Source of the DNA: Dermacentor variabilis
Taxonomy: Eukaryota > Arthropoda > Arachnida > Ixodida > Ixodidae
Length of the DNA: 64,000 nucleotides
Direction of reading: 5' to 3'
Assembly (NCBI RefSeq): GCF_050947875.1
Contig: NC_134569.1
Coordinates: 18,823,631 to 18,887,630 of the forward strand
Shown piece by piece: positions 1 through 12,375 of the stretch (within the stretch, counting starts at the first letter, position 1; each line of letters starts with the position of its first letter). The translations under genes and the position numbers were made by a program. The notes under the pieces were generated by a model. That model did no database searches. It saw nothing but the letters and a program-made list of their open reading frames with translations, and was not told where the DNA came from.

Positions 1-1100
1 CAAGTAATACAATACAATTTGAAGTAATACAATTACGAAGTACAAACATTCAGCTTTCAAGACACTGTTTATCCATACAAGAACGCCACCAGAGACCAGC
101 GCACACAAAATGTACCGCAGAGAGTGCAGATAACTCCGCAGTAAAGGTGCAGCAAAATTATACACTAACTACACTATTCTTGTTTCCCTTTTTGTTTTCT
201 TCTACGCACTAAAGTATTTTCGAAGGTCCACAAAAGTAATTTTGTCGGGCTCTATATTTTGTTTCTGTAGTGTATTCAATAACCTTGGCAGCCGGTTTTT
301 TGACATTTGTAAGCCATATGTTGTCCTACAAGTATCTATTGCCCATGTTTCAAAATTTCGCGTATTATATGTAGTAGAGTGATATTTCAACTTCGCTAAC
401 TGACACAACTTCTCAAGCTTAAAAGGAGAGAGATATCAAAAGATCGTAAAATCCCAACCCTGGAAAAAAGCAAGCATGCAGGAGGCCCCATAGGACTTGA
501 GTGCCGTGGTGTTGGAGTCGGGCGTCACACTAAGAGCTGCACTGTAGCCTACATCGCCAGTGGAACGGTTAGCTGGCCTACACTAACAGGGAATCACATG
601 GAGGCTCGTGGTGTTGTCCATACTTTCACAACAAAAGTTGCATCCTTGCTGATGAGTACGACGTCAGGAGGCTGGAGGAATAGAACAGGGGTTTATTTAT
701 ATGGGAAGGCAAACAGTTATAGAGAAAGAAATACTCATGCTGGCAGAAGCAGAAGACAGCACCTATTATCTTGTAACACAGTTGCATCATTCTCAGAGCA
801 CTGCTACGTGATGGCAGAGCACACTAAATCGTTTGGAGTAGCATGCTCCACACAATGAGCCCGTCTCTTAAAAACCATCTATCTTCTCAAGATCACTCGC
901 TAGGGAAACAGATCATGTCCTAATCGGCCAAACCGGTGGTCATGTGGACATCCCAAAAATCTGCCTCCAGGAAAGAGAGTCCACACCATGGATGCACTGC
1001 CCCCAAGGTGGTCGTGGAAAGGGGGAAGCAAGTGCACTGTACTCATTGCCCTGGTGAAGACCGCGAAAGTGAACAACCCAAGCCGCCTGATGGAAAGCCG

Positions 1101-1140
1101 CTTCACAAAATTCCATGCCACTTCACAAAATTCCATGCCA
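1101..1140. repeat. Perfect tandem duplication of a 20-mer
   Basis: CTTCACAAAATTCCATGCCA occurs twice head to tail, and a third partial start (CTTC) follows. The rest of 1-1479 has no gene I recognise. Confidence 0.9.
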
Positions 1141-1479
1141 CTTCTTGACTGGTTTGATGGGTTGTCATGACGCACAACACTTGGCACTTGTAATTAGTAG
1201 CCTCTTTGACGTGGTCGGCTTGGGCGGAATAGAAATGCATCCCCTTGTAAAAATGCTGACTTTGTCAGCATCTCAGTGTTCAACTCGCCCAACAAGCCAC
1301 TCTTATGAATGTATCTAAGCACATGCAATTCTATCTTATGGACATATCTGCTCTCTATCAAGTGAATAGTGCAAGATCTGTCAAAAGCAACCAAACTTCT
1401 GCTATTACTGTTTTGCTGGGCCTCACACATCAAAAAAGTAGTCCCCTCTGCTTTCAACACACCAGTCTCAGCTGCTTCC

Positions 1480-1978
1480 ATTTGTGGATGGCCTGTGATA
1501 TTGCCATGTGTGACGTTTGCCTATAACACAGCCGTACAGGAGACCACACAGTTTACGCCGTTTGAACTTATATACGGGCACCGCATCATGTCAACACTTG
1601 ACACCATGCTACCTGTGGCTAATAGCCCTACCAACGAACATGTAGAAGAGTTCATACAAAGAAGCAAAGAGGCATGCCAGCTTGCTCAGCATCGTATCTA
1701 GAGCCAACAGCGTACCAACACCCTTCGATACAACCAGGGTCGACACGACGGCCATTACAATCTCGGAGACTGTGTGTGGGTCTGGACACCCTTCCATCAC
1801 CAGTGACTCTCTGAAAAGTTGCTGCACTGGTATTTTTATCTCTACAAGGTTACACACCGCTTCAGTTACATAACCTACGAAGCCGTCCCCTATAGTTCTG
1901 ACCCCGGTTCACTTCATCGTCGTCCTCGCGCTGAAGTTGTTCATGTAGTGCGCATGAAGCCTTATTATGCGTGTATGT
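1480..1978 (+). pseudogene. Ty3/gypsy integrase C-terminal remnant
   Basis: In one frame VTFAYNTAVQETTQFTPFEL then IYGHRIMSTLDTMLP is typical of the end of a gypsy integrase core. After an in-frame stop the homology continues as NLGDCVWVWTP, YKVTHRF and AEVVHVVRMKPYYA, ending at a stop near 1978. At least two disruptions are visible. Only the 3' end of pol remains; protease, RT and the catalytic D,D-35-E start were not seen here. Confidence 0.8.
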
Positions 1979-3005
1979 GAATGTTGCACCTCAGAAGCTT
2001 CTTTTCTTGCTGTAAAGAGTATTTCTTACGTCACTGGGTACGGTGACATACAGATGTTGGCACAGTGCTGTGTTGCTGCTTGCCCCTTATTATGTATGTG
2101 CCGTGCAAAGTGAAGTGCAGTTGATTTCTAATCGCTAAGGACAGAACTGAACTATCAAAGCAGTTTCCTTCGTCCTAACTGCTTACATTTCAGTTCAGGT
2201 CCGCCGGTAGTGGTTGCACGAACTCGATGGCGCCAGGCTTAATCTTCGCTGAACAGGATCAGCATTGGCTCAAACTTCACGTGCACGGCTTGCAGCTTAT
2301 GCATTTTCAACTTCGTATGCATGTTTTGACTCACTGTTAGTGCGATTAATTATATATACAAGTGAAGGCACTGTTGCTATTGCATTGTCAGTTCGATGGC
2401 CGATCATGCAAGATTCGCTCAAACGATGGTATGCGTGCTGATTTTGTTGGTGCTGTTTTGTTGGTGCCAAGAAAGCCTGTCGCAATGCGACAACTCATGC
2501 TCGTCGGTTGCGTCGTTGTCGGCCTGGTACGACAAAATGCTTCCAGTGACTGTATAGTCAGCCAATTGTTGACGTGAGCATCTTGTCGGTGTCATATCGA
2601 CCTAGTGCTACTGCACCTTAAACAAGTACGTGAAGTCAGGCACGCACTAACACCACCAGCAAGTGGGGACTAGTGCTTGCAAACATACGTCAAACCGGCT
2701 ATCCGCTTTAACCGAAGGGAAGTGAATCCGGTCTCGAAAACCGGTTATCCGGATTTTAAGAAACGGATATTGAGGATATCTGGCTTAAATAACCAGTTAG
2801 CCGGATATACGAATATTCGAATCTACTAGATTTTCCCGCTCAAATTAATCCAAGCGCCAGCTGTTTTAGTCCAAGCGCCAGTGAATTTAATTCAGCTGCC
2901 ATGCATTTAATCTCGGCGCCAAATAATTTAATCCAAAGATCCATTTACAGAGGTGTTATAGGATGTTCAAAATAATGACAAAAATGTTATAATTCTGTGC
3001 TGACC
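1979..3005. other. No gene seen; possible LTR remnant and short degenerate repeats
   Basis: The sequence just after the integrase remnant is where a 3' LTR would lie, but no second LTR was found to confirm it. At 2847-2945 a motif like TTTAATCCAAGCGCCA recurs about four times at roughly 25-bp spacing with mismatches. Confidence 0.4.
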
Positions 3006-3960
3006 AAACATAACTGAAGAGCTTTCTTGAAGAGCATTGTCATTGGACTATAGAAATGCCTTTCCCGTGCGATGTATGATCGAAATATTGCACTGATATG
3101 GACTAATTTATGCCCATTAACAGGTCATACAAAATATAGCTATTTGATGGCTTTGCTGACATGCATTGAAACAAAGGGGCATCCAGCAACAAACTGTCCA
3201 TTCGTAAGCTGATAAGAACAGGCTGAAAAGAGCGTCACATGACTTCTCATCATTTTGTTTTCTACAAGGTCCGTTGACATGGATATCAAATGGACGAGCT
3301 TCTAACAATCTCTGCGATTATAACCACGTAGCGCATCTAAGGTCACATGAAAGAGGGTGTTACGGGATCTCACATAACATTCGCCAGCATATTCCTGATT
3401 CTCATCCATATTGACATGGATATCAAATGATCAGGCTTCGAAGGACCACAGGTAATCGAAGGACCATGGGGCCAGACCATGGGTAATTTGCAACCACTCC
3501 GACATGGATATCAAATGATCTGGAATCGAGAAAGTCATGCGGAGGTGCCCACTTAGCGAACCTCAGAGCAGGTGGTGAAAGGTATCAACTGACCTCACAT
3601 AACTTTCACAGGCCCATAGATGCTTCTCAACCATATCGACATGGATAGCATACGAACTGGCTTCCAAGAGGGTCTGCGACGGTTCCTACGAAGGACACGT
3701 CAGACTACGTGCAAAGGAGGGTTATGTGACCTCAGGAGGCTTTCTCCAGTCATTGGGCTATTCATATACGTACTGGTATGTATACTAAACGAATGGGAAT
3801 TGAACAGCCAGTGTGACTTTTGCCACGCGAAACCACGAAAACGGAGGTGAAACGTGTGTCACGTGACTTCACGTAAATCTGTGTTGAACGTGATTAACTG
3901 CTGAATTGATTACCGTGGATATCACAGCGAGTGGAATTTACCTTGAAAGTGGTGTGGTAC
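3006..3960. repeat. Left arm of a large inverted repeat with ~137-bp tandem units
   Basis: The outer part (about 3006-3460) is the reverse complement of about 6970-7405 with scattered mismatches and small indels. The inner part near 3805-3960 matches the reverse complement of about 5150-5290. The marker GACATGGATATCAAATG recurs at 3276, 3413, 3501 and 3638, giving spacings of 137, 88 and 137, with a weaker copy near 3913. Arm divergence argues against an assembly hairpin. Confidence 0.8.
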
Positions 3961-5149
3961 TAATAAAAGACATGAATTGGTAATGCTTGCCATAATTTTA
4001 TTTCCTCGCACACGCACAGGACGACTGAAATACTTGCTTATTCTGGTAGTTGCTGTTCACACAATAACAATGCTATCGAATTGTTGTAATGATGTCATTC
4101 ATCTGGATGCTGTGCTACATTGTGCGTAATTACTGCACACTGAGTCAGGATCTTCAGGAGAAATGTTTGCAAACATCGTAAATGCATTGCATGCTAATAA
4201 ATTTATAAATTTTTTCTCACCCCAGAAATAGGTTGTCGTTGTTGGGAAATAAAGCTGTTAGGGAGCTCAGGCAGTCGTGGTAAGCGATATTAATTTGATA
4301 TAGACATGTTAGCTAAACATGCTTGCTAAAGCTCAGTGGAGCCTGCCAGGTTGGTCGTTGCATAAACGGCACTCTGTATATATATATATATATATATATA
4401 TTCTTTTTTTTTTGCATGCACGTTGGTTAACTGAGCAAGTTGCCCCAAATGAGCTGCATGTGCTGTGGAGAAATCTTGAAAAAATTGTCACGAGAAAGCG
4501 CACCGATGCAAGTGAGAATATTCTCTGACTTGTATCCTTTCGATGTGCTTAGTGTGCTATGGTATGACACATTCTTGCTATTTGCGCACCTCAGTGCATG
4601 ACGAAGCGCGCATATAGATAAATATTGTGAACTGAAATATTAGACAAAATTAGAAACAATATAGTACAACGCTACATGAGTTCAAGCATTGCATTGTTTG
4701 AAGTAGGGAAATAATACCAAAATAATTCTCATCGATTTTATTCTGTTCACATATTCCGTTCTGTCAAGTGGCGAATTCCTGTGAAAGCTGGCACTCAACT
4801 TGTTCGAGCCAATGTCAAATGGCAAATATTTAAAAGTATATATGCAAATTATTATTATCATCTATTACTCCTAGTTGTGCTTCTGCTCACCCAGGGTTCG
4901 GAAAGGCACGTACCTCTTTTCACATATTAAGGAATTTTGTGCAGTGACAACGCACAAAGCAGCCCAGCATTCCCAGCAACAAGTCCATAACAATAATTCG
5001 GTAGCATCGTTAATGTGTGGAAAGCAACTACCGAAGCAAGAATTTGCAAGTATTTCAGGCTTCCTGTGTGTGTGTGCAAGGAATGAAACATAAATATGGC
5101 AAGCTTTACCAATTCATTTCATCTATCAGTACCACATAGCTTGCAAGGT
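3961..5149. other. AT-rich spacer of the inverted repeat
   Basis: No coding signal. It contains a (TA)n microsatellite at about 4376-4401. Nothing else recognised. Confidence 0.5.
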
Positions 5150-7405
5150 AAGTTCCTCTCGTCGCGAAATCTACATCAATCGGTTCAGCAGTCAGTTCCA
5201 TGCAGAGTTATGTGAAGTCACGTGACATGCTTTTCACTGCCATTTCCGTGGTGTTGCATGGCAAAAGACGCACTGGCTGTTTAATTTCTGTGCATTTAGT
5301 ATGCATGCTGTTATAGTTCACTGTGTGCAGGTATGATTGGAATGGATGCCAAGTGCCTCACGCTCCTCAATATGAAAGGACTTGTCCGTTGGGGGTGTGC
5401 GAAGAGATTATGCACTAGTGCAAATCCCACTCTTCTTTGTCTTATGTTCTCTCCCTCTACGCAAGGGGGGAGTGGTATCGCTTTGAATTACTCTGTGCGG
5501 GTTGGGCAGTGAGTGGTTTTTCTCTGTATTCCTCTGTGTTTTGCATGTCTCTGTCATTTGTTTATTTCGTATTTTCTTTCCTATTTTTTCGCCTTATATC
5601 TTCTTCTCCTCTTCTTTTTTCATTCCTTGCTCCCAAAAGAGCGGGCAGGCGTTGTGCCCCTCTCGGTCATAGTTGTCAGCTTGCTCCTTCCCTGTTTCTT
5701 TTGTGTCTTTGTATGTTTCCATACCTAATAATACTAATATTAATGATGTGTGGGCTGACCAGCGTGCTGACAAGGCCCTTTACCAGGGAGCAAGAGAGAG
5801 TGAAGTTGCTGAGATGGTGTAGCGCATAATAAGGTAAGCGAAGACACCACGAACAGATCTTCTCTGTCCATGCGTGCAGGAGCACGCACGCAGAACGTTC
5901 ACTCACCTGTAATGATGCATTAAACTTTTGATATTTGCTTTTACATCATATCGTCTTTCCTGCCGGACCCTCTCCAGTGTTCACTCTGGTTCGAACTCCA
6001 AGCAGATGCTGTTGAAGGTCGCCGAAACCCTGTCCACATGACGTCTTTATGTCTGTGAATAACCGGTCCCATGAGGGCATGTGACACTATTTATCTCATG
6101 GTCTGACGTGCTCTTCGAGGGTACCATTGCAGAGCGTTTTCGAAGCCAGTTCATATAATATCCATGTCCAAGGAAGTTACAATACATGAAAAATATGGTA
6201 GGGAAGCACCCATGGGGCCATGAAATTTATGTGGGGTCACGCGGTACCCTTCACCAGCTGGTCTGAGGTTCGCTATGTGGGTACCACCGCATAGCTTTTG
6301 ATTTTCCACTTCGTTTGGTATCCATGTTGGCATGGTTGTAAATCAACCATGGGCTTGCGAAAATTACGTGATGTTACGTGACTCTTTTTCACGTGGTCTG
6401 AAATACGCAACATGCGTACTGTTGCACAGCTTCTTTGAAGACGTTTGTTTTGATATCCATGTCAATAGGGAATGACGCGTGAGCCTGGCAAAAGATACGT
6501 AAGGTCAGGTGACACCCTTTCCAACGTGGGTTGACGTTCACTACGTGTGTACCATCGTATAGCTTTTGATTTTCTCATTCGTTTGATATTCATGCCGGCA
6601 TGGTTGGTAATTACCCAATTACCCATGGTCTGGCTTAAGTTACGTGAAGTCATGTGACTCTTATCCACGTATTCTGAAGTATGCGAAGTGCGTACCATCA
6701 CTGACCTTGTTCGAAGCCCGATCGTTTGATGTCCATGTCAGTATGGTTGGGAATCATGCATGGGCCAGCGAAATATACGCGAGGACACGAGATAGTGTCT
6801 CCCATGTGATTTGACGTTCACTGCATGTGTATCATCGCATAGCTCTTGCAATTCTCATTCGTTGGCACCCATCTCACTGTGTTTATGAATCACATGTGGG
6901 CTTCCGAAAGTTACGCAAGGTCACGTGACATCCTTCACCACATGGTCTAGCATACCATTCGTGGGTACTATCACAGAGCACCTTCGAAGCCCGATCGTTT
7001 GATATCCATGTCAATACGGATGAGAATCAGGAATATGCTGGCAAATGTTACATGAGGTCCCATAACACCTTCTTGCTTGTGATCTCAGATGCATTACGTG
7101 GTTATAATCGCAGAGATTCTTCGAAGCTCATTCATTTGATATCCATATCAACGGACCTTGTAGAAAACAAAATGATGAGAAGTCACGTGACGCCTTTTTT
7201 TATTAGCTTACAAATCAGAAGTTTGTTGCTGGATGCCCCTTTGTTTCAATGCATGTCAGCAAAGCCATCAAATAGCTACGTTTCGCATTACCTGTTCACG
7301 GCAGTAACATAATGTCCATATCAGGGCAATATTTCGATGATATATCACGCGGGAAAGGCATTTCTGTAGTCCCATGACAATGCTCCTCAAGAAAGCTCTT
7401 CAGTT
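5150..7405. repeat. Right arm of the inverted repeat with a ~137-bp tandem array
   Basis: The motif GATATCCATGTC or a close variant occurs at about 6161, 6321, 6455, 6589, 6732, 6868, 7005 and 7142, so about eight units of 134-160 bp, mostly ~137. Units share TTCGAAGC, TACGTGA-GTCA-GTGACA and the marker. About 5150-5290 and 6970-7405 pair with the left arm. The stretch 5300-6000 has no counterpart in the left arm and may be a separate insertion; no gene was seen in it. Confidence 0.8.
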
Positions 7406-7665
7406 ATGTAACTACGGGCGACAACAAAAAGCGGATCGAGGGTAAGATCATTCTGTTGTTCTAGCTGAACCTCTGCCGCGTCAGGGAACGTAGAAGTAAT
7501 AGCAGCGAGACAGTCAAAATTCTCAGCATCGCAGTCGGTAGTCGCAAGAGGAATTTGAGAGGGGCAGTCTGCATCAGTGTGACGACGGCCATTCTTGTAC
7601 AATGCCACAAAGTCATATTCCTGTAGCAGCGCCCAACGTGCGAGGCGACCAGAGAGATCACGCAA
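7387..7665 (-). pseudogene. Gypsy RNase H C-terminal segment
   Basis: [20 protein letters not shown] and [13 protein letters not shown] resemble the end of Ty3/gypsy RNase H (R-W-x-L-x-L-Q-E-Y-x-F, then H-x-D-A-D-x-L-S-R). The frame ends where the inverted-repeat arm starts. Confidence 0.8.
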
Positions 7666-8225
7666 ACCAACCAGCCAGCATAAAGAATGATTGTCGGTGA
7701 TGATCTTGAATGGTCTATCGTAAAGATAACACCGAAACTTCTGTATGGCGAAAACAGCTGCCAGGCATTCCTGTTCCGTAACCGTATAATTAATTGCGTT
7801 CAGATTTGCTCAGGCAACGGCTGCCATATGCGACATGTTCTGCACCACTGTGGTATTGTACAAGCACCGCTCCTATCCCAATTCCACTAGCATCAGTGTG
7901 AACTTCAGTCGGGCAAGATGGATCGAAGTGACGCAAGAGGGGTGCTGACGTTAGTAAACTTCAGTTGAGAGAATGATGCGTCACACTCTGGTGTCCGATT
8001 GAAGGACGCATTTTGTCGCAAAATGCTTGTAAACGGGTAAACGATGTCGGCAAATCGAGGAACAAGACGGCAAAAATACGAACTTAGGCCAATGAATGAG
8101 TGAAGTTCTCGTGCTGACTGCGGTTGCTTGAAGGAGCTTACCGCTTCAATCTTACGAGGATCGGGTCTGACGCCATCCTTGTCGACTAAGTGTCCCAGGA
8201 CCAGTGTTTGACGTTCGCCAAACCG

Positions 8226-8726
8226 TCATTTCTTTGAGTTTAGAACCAGTCCAGCTTTCTCGATGCAGTCAAGAACAAGGCTGAGGCGTTCGTTATGTTC
8301 TTCAAATGTGCAGCCAAAGATTACAACATCATCGAGGTAACACATGCATATCTCCCACTTAAGACCACGTAGTACTGTGTCCATGAATCTTTCGAAGGTG
8401 GCAGGAGCATTGCAAAGGCCGAAAGGCATAGCATTAAATTCGAATAGGCCATCTGGAGTCACGATAGTGGTCTTTTCCTTGTCGGCAGGGTCCATAGGTA
8501 TTTGCCAATACCCCGGTCGCAAATCATGTGTTGAGAAGCAAGGAGCAGCGTGTAAGCAATCAATGATGTCATAGACTCGCGGTAGTGGACAGACATCCTT
8601 CTTCGTCACTACATTTAGATGTCTGTAATCCATGCAGAATCTCCAGGAGCCATCTTTTTTTCGGACCAGGATTACTGGAGCTCCCAATGGACTAGATGAC
8701 TCTTGAACGACGCCTTTGTTCATCAT
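8226..8726 (-). pseudogene. Gypsy reverse transcriptase core
   Basis: 166 aa open frame with APVILVRKKDGSWRFCMDYR, LPRVYDIIDCL, DLRPGYWQIPMDPADKEKT, FNAMPFGLCNAPATFERFMD and the catalytic box YLDDVV (Y-x-D-D kept). Flanking RT and RNase H parts continue in other frames. It is the best preserved part of the element. Confidence 0.92.
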
Positions 8727-9387
8727 CTCCTTGGCTTATTCTGCAATAACTTTGCGCTCGGAGGATGACACTCGGTAGGGCTTCTGGCGGATGAGGTGCG
8801 CTGAGCCGGTATCTATTCTATGACGAGCACGGGATGACGGTAAATGAAGGGGTGCATCTCCATGCGTGAAGTCGAATGCAGACTCATGCCTGGCAAGGAC
8901 CTGTACCAGTTCTTACCATTCCAATGTACAGAGAGCCTTGCTGATCATGCCAAGTATTAGCTCTTCAGAATGGCGATTATCGCAAGGAGAGCAAGCTGTA
9001 GAGACGTCTGCAGTTAGTGCTGCTATTGAGCTACATGTGGCTTCATCGAAGAGAGTGATTTTCATACCGCGAGGAAGGACAATCGGCGTGGCAAAACAGT
9101 TCAGTGCCCACAATGTGGCGACTCCTTTCGTCACCCACACGACAGCAGGGCACAAGTATATATTTTTTTTAGCACAGTTTATGTGGAGAGGCCTAACTAC
9201 AAGGTCAACACAATCAGTGTCAACAGTAGTTGCAAAAACGCGAATGGGCGTCAGGCACCACAATGGTGCAATCACTGTGTGTGTCTGTGTCCCTGTCTTC
9301 GCCACGCGAGCTTTGTTTGGAATGTGCCGATATAAATAACTTGTTTAATTATATTTCGCCACAACCGCAGTCTACGGAAGCGCCGCA

Positions 9388-9759
9388 TTATTCAAGAAAA
9401 TAATCCATACCAAGAACAACATTGTGCGAACACCGAGAAAGAACAAGGAATTCCAACACAAACACTTCCCCAGCCAACAAAACACTCACAGCACAAACAC
9501 CAAGGGGATGAAGCCACTCGCTGCCTACTCCACGAAAGGTAATACCGTTGTTCCAAGAAACCATAACTTTGAGGCCTAGACGATTTTTGAAAGTAAGGCT
9601 CATGAAAGACACAGTCACCGCAGTATCAACTAACGCCATGGTCAGTATTCCGTCAATCGACACATTCACTTTGTTTTTGAGCATCACAACAGGCAGACAT
9701 ATTTCTTGCAAAGATGGTCCGGCGACCTCACCTCCATTGGCCGCATTGGTCATCTCCAT
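9388..9759 (-). pseudogene. Gypsy aspartic protease segment
   Basis: Reads VDTAVTVSFMS where retropepsins have V-D-T-G-A-T-V, so the active-site Gly is Ala. C-terminal VVLGMDYF matches the usual hydrophobic-LG-D motif. It overlaps the zinc-knuckle frame by 10 bases. Confidence 0.8.
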
Positions 9760-10178
9760 CGGGACGGAGAGCGACGGGCACGGTTAGTTGGTGGCGTCAA
9801 ACTCTGCTCAGATGCTGGCGAATCACTGCGTCTGGGCTGATGTGAGAAGTGGTCCACTGGAATAAAATCGGTCGTCCACAAGTTATATGAAGTACGTGTT
9901 CCGAGTGGCGAGAACATCGATGGTGTCCTTCGTGATTGACAGCCTTGGTGACAATACCTAGCTATATGGCCTGTGGAACCGCAGTTGTAGCACACGGGAG
10001 GGTTGCAGTTCACAGCATTTTCCTCAGGACGAATGCTAGGCTGTTGCGGGCGGCGAGAAAGCTCGTTGTCATGTGGATAATGTGTCTCTTCTGCTCGCTG
10101 AAATCCGTTATATTGGTCATAAGTCACGTCGTGGTAGTAGGGTCGGTGCTGTTCTTGTCGCGGCCTGACAGAAATCAC
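9750..10178 (-). pseudogene. Gypsy gag zinc-knuckle segment
   Basis: Contains CYNCGSTGHIARYCHQGC, a CCHC knuckle (C-x2-C-x4-H-x4-C) that binds nucleic acid in retrotransposon gag. It is separated from the gag body by stops between 10178 and 10416. Confidence 0.85.
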
Positions 10179-10415
10179 AGGGCCTCAGGGGTAAAAACGT
10201 GGCTGGTCTCGTTGGGGCTGAGCGTCATAAGTAAGACCTCTGTCGTAGAGACGTGGCTGCTGTTGGGGCGCGACTCAATAATCCTCAGTGCTGCTCCATG
10301 CAGGATACAAGGAGAAGGATGCCACGTTTGGCTCAAAATCTGGTGGTAGGCGGAAGCTAAGAGTGCCTGGATGGGTCACTTGCACGTGCAGGCTGAGCTC
10401 TTCCCGAACTATTTG

Positions 10416-11169
10416 TCAGATCGTTGATGCAGGTTTGAGGGGCTGGTTGCTGTCTACGCTTGGACCTGTCATCACATTGGCTAGCCTGCCAAACTTCGGC
10501 ATAATGCGCCGCGTCTTCAGTTGCTCGAAAGTGCGACAGTGCCGAATGATATCGGAAACGGAAGCCAGGTTGTCTTTTGCGATGAGAAAACTGTAAACAT
10601 CCTCGGCAATTCCTTTTAGGATGTGCCCGACTTTGTCTTCCTCAGACATTCCAGAGCCCACCATCGTACACAGTTTTATTACTGCCTCAATGTAGGTCGT
10701 GCAGGCTCCGCCTGGCACTTGCATACGTTGCAGTAGCGTCTCTTCTGCCCTTTTCTTTTTAGTCGCGGAGTCGCCGAATCGCTCGTTGATTTCCGAAACA
10801 AATTTTCCCCATGTTGTGAACGTTTCCTCGTGATTGTCGAACCACACCAACGCAGTATCCATTAGAAAGAACACGAGGTTCGAAAGCTGAGAAGCGCTGT
10901 TACACTTGTTGGCGGCACTCACCCGGTGATAATTGATGAGCCATTCCTCTGACGTCTTCGTTCGATCTTTCAGCGAAGGGACACGCATCTCTCAGTTCTA
11001 GGACGGAACTGGTCGGCGCAGCAGTTGGAGTGGGCTGTTGTTCGTCTACGTCGTGGGACATATTCAACTCCGGTGGATTCGGTGAGAGTCCCGCAAGGTA
11101 ACGGCTCCGTCGAAGAACTTGCGGTTCGGCCTCCATCTTCGGGTGTCGATTACCCCGCACCTCCACCAC
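10416..11169 (-). pseudogene. Gypsy gag, frameshifted
   Basis: Two overlapping frames: 11169-10900 (N-terminus, with LSPNPPELNMSHDVDEQQPT) and 10988-10416 (190 aa, with EEWLINYHRVSAANK, ALVWFDNHEETFTTWGKFV and INERFGDSATKKKRAEETLL). The second is a retrotransposon gag domain. The change of frame near 10900-10990 shows a small indel. Gag would form the particle of the element; this copy is probably not functional. Confidence 0.8.
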
Positions 11170-11397
11170 AACTGTTACGAAGAGTTGCGAAGAAATGGTT
11201 TGATTTGCAGGAAATGGACGAGGATCGTAGCACAGTCCGGGCTCTCAAACTCCTCTTATCTTCGTCTTCTCTTCTTTCTTCTTGTAGTTACCTTTCGTAT
11301 CTGTTACAATATATTATGCATGCTGTTCTTCGTGCTGCAAGACACTGTGGAAGTACACCTTGAAATCAATATGTTGTTTGTATTGCATCTACTACAT

Positions 11398-11924
11398 AGA
11401 ATAAAAATGGGTTGGATCGCATATGGCAGACATCAGCTCCTGACTGGAAGCTTACCATTATCATCGAAAAGGAAGGTGTACAAGCGGTGCATTTTACCGG
11501 TGCTGACATGTGGGACAGAGACTTGGAGACTGACAAAAAAGCTTGAGAACAAGTTAAGGACCATGCAAAGAGCGATAGAATGAAGAATGCTAGGCATAAT
11601 GTTAAGAGACAGAAAAGGAGTGGTTTGGATCAGAGAGCAAACGGGTATAGCCGGTATTATAATTAACATTAAGAGGAAAAAATGCTGCTGGGCAGGCCCG
11701 TGTAATGCGCAGGTTAAATAACCATTGGACCATTAGGCTTTACAGAATGAGCACGAAGAGAAGGGACGCACAGTAGAGGACGGCAGAAGACTAGGTGGCG
11801 TGATGACATTAGGAAATTCATGGGTGCTAGTTGGAATCTGTTGGCGCAGGACAGGGGCAATTTGAGATCGCAGGAAGCAGCCTTCATCCTGCAGTGGACA
11901 TAAAATAGGCTGATGATGATGATC
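11398..11924 (+). mobile_element. 5'-truncated RTE-like non-LTR fragment
   Basis: The frame LPLSSKRKVYKRCILPVLTC, GTETWRLTKKLENKLRTMQ matches the C-terminal part of the RTE at 32.2-35.3 kb. Several stops and indels follow. It ends with (TGA)n at about 11911-11924, the same 3' end as the longer element. Confidence 0.85.
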
Positions 11925-12375
11925 ACATCTACTTCATTGTATATACCAGTGTAATCAAAAGTGACTACATATCTTGGAAGTGCTTCATTTCAGCAAGTAT
12001 ATTTAGGTGTCTCACTACCAGGTGACAATTTGACAATTACCACACTATCAGACACTTATGAGTGTACTTACTAGCCTGCCTGCCACCATGTCATGAAAAC
12101 TACCATAACAGTGCTAGTATTTCTAAAATGAGAATCTGTATTTACAAAGGAGGTAGCATTGTTGTGCCATAAGTGCAGGCAAAGTATGGATGAAAAGCCA
12201 GAAAAAAAAAAAAAACCAACCGTAACCAAAAACAATTATCTTTACAGTTTTGTTTCAAAGTGACAAAAAAATCATTCCAGTCCAGTTCTAGTTTGATACC
12301 CTGGTTGCACACCTTTTCACTAGTGTGCTCCACAGTTACTGTGTAGCAACTTCTGCGCTGCTTATCTTTTGGCAG
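11925..12375 (+). other. Probable kinase intron, no feature
   Basis: AT-rich, with a poly(A) run near 12205. It ends in the pyrimidine-rich acceptor CTTATCTTTTGGCAG of the kinase exon. Nothing else seen. Confidence 0.5.

Larger units (their letters stand above)
7387..11169 (-). mobile_element. Degenerate Ty3/gypsy LTR-retrotransposon gag-pol
   Basis: Read on the minus strand in element order: gag start (MEAEPQVLRRSRYLAGLSPN near 11139), gag body, CCHC zinc knuckle, protease, linker, reverse transcriptase and RNase H-like end. The order fits Ty3/gypsy without an integrase, which is missing because the left side runs into the inverted repeat at about 7405. Frameshifts separate the blocks, so the element is dead. 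I could not identify LTRs or a primer-binding site in 11170-11390. Confidence 0.88.

Noticed and set aside
202..408. 68-codon minus-strand open frame
   Set aside because: No motif, no splice or repeat context, AT-rich; cannot be told from chance.
5437..5829. 130-codon plus-strand frame rich in Phe, Leu and Ser
   Set aside because: Pyrimidine-rich DNA gives this composition; hydrophobicity alone does not support a membrane protein.
3270..7170. CRISPR array from regularly spaced repeats
   Set aside because: Units are ~137 bp, diverged along their length, with no conserved short repeat plus unique spacer pattern, and the context is eukaryotic.
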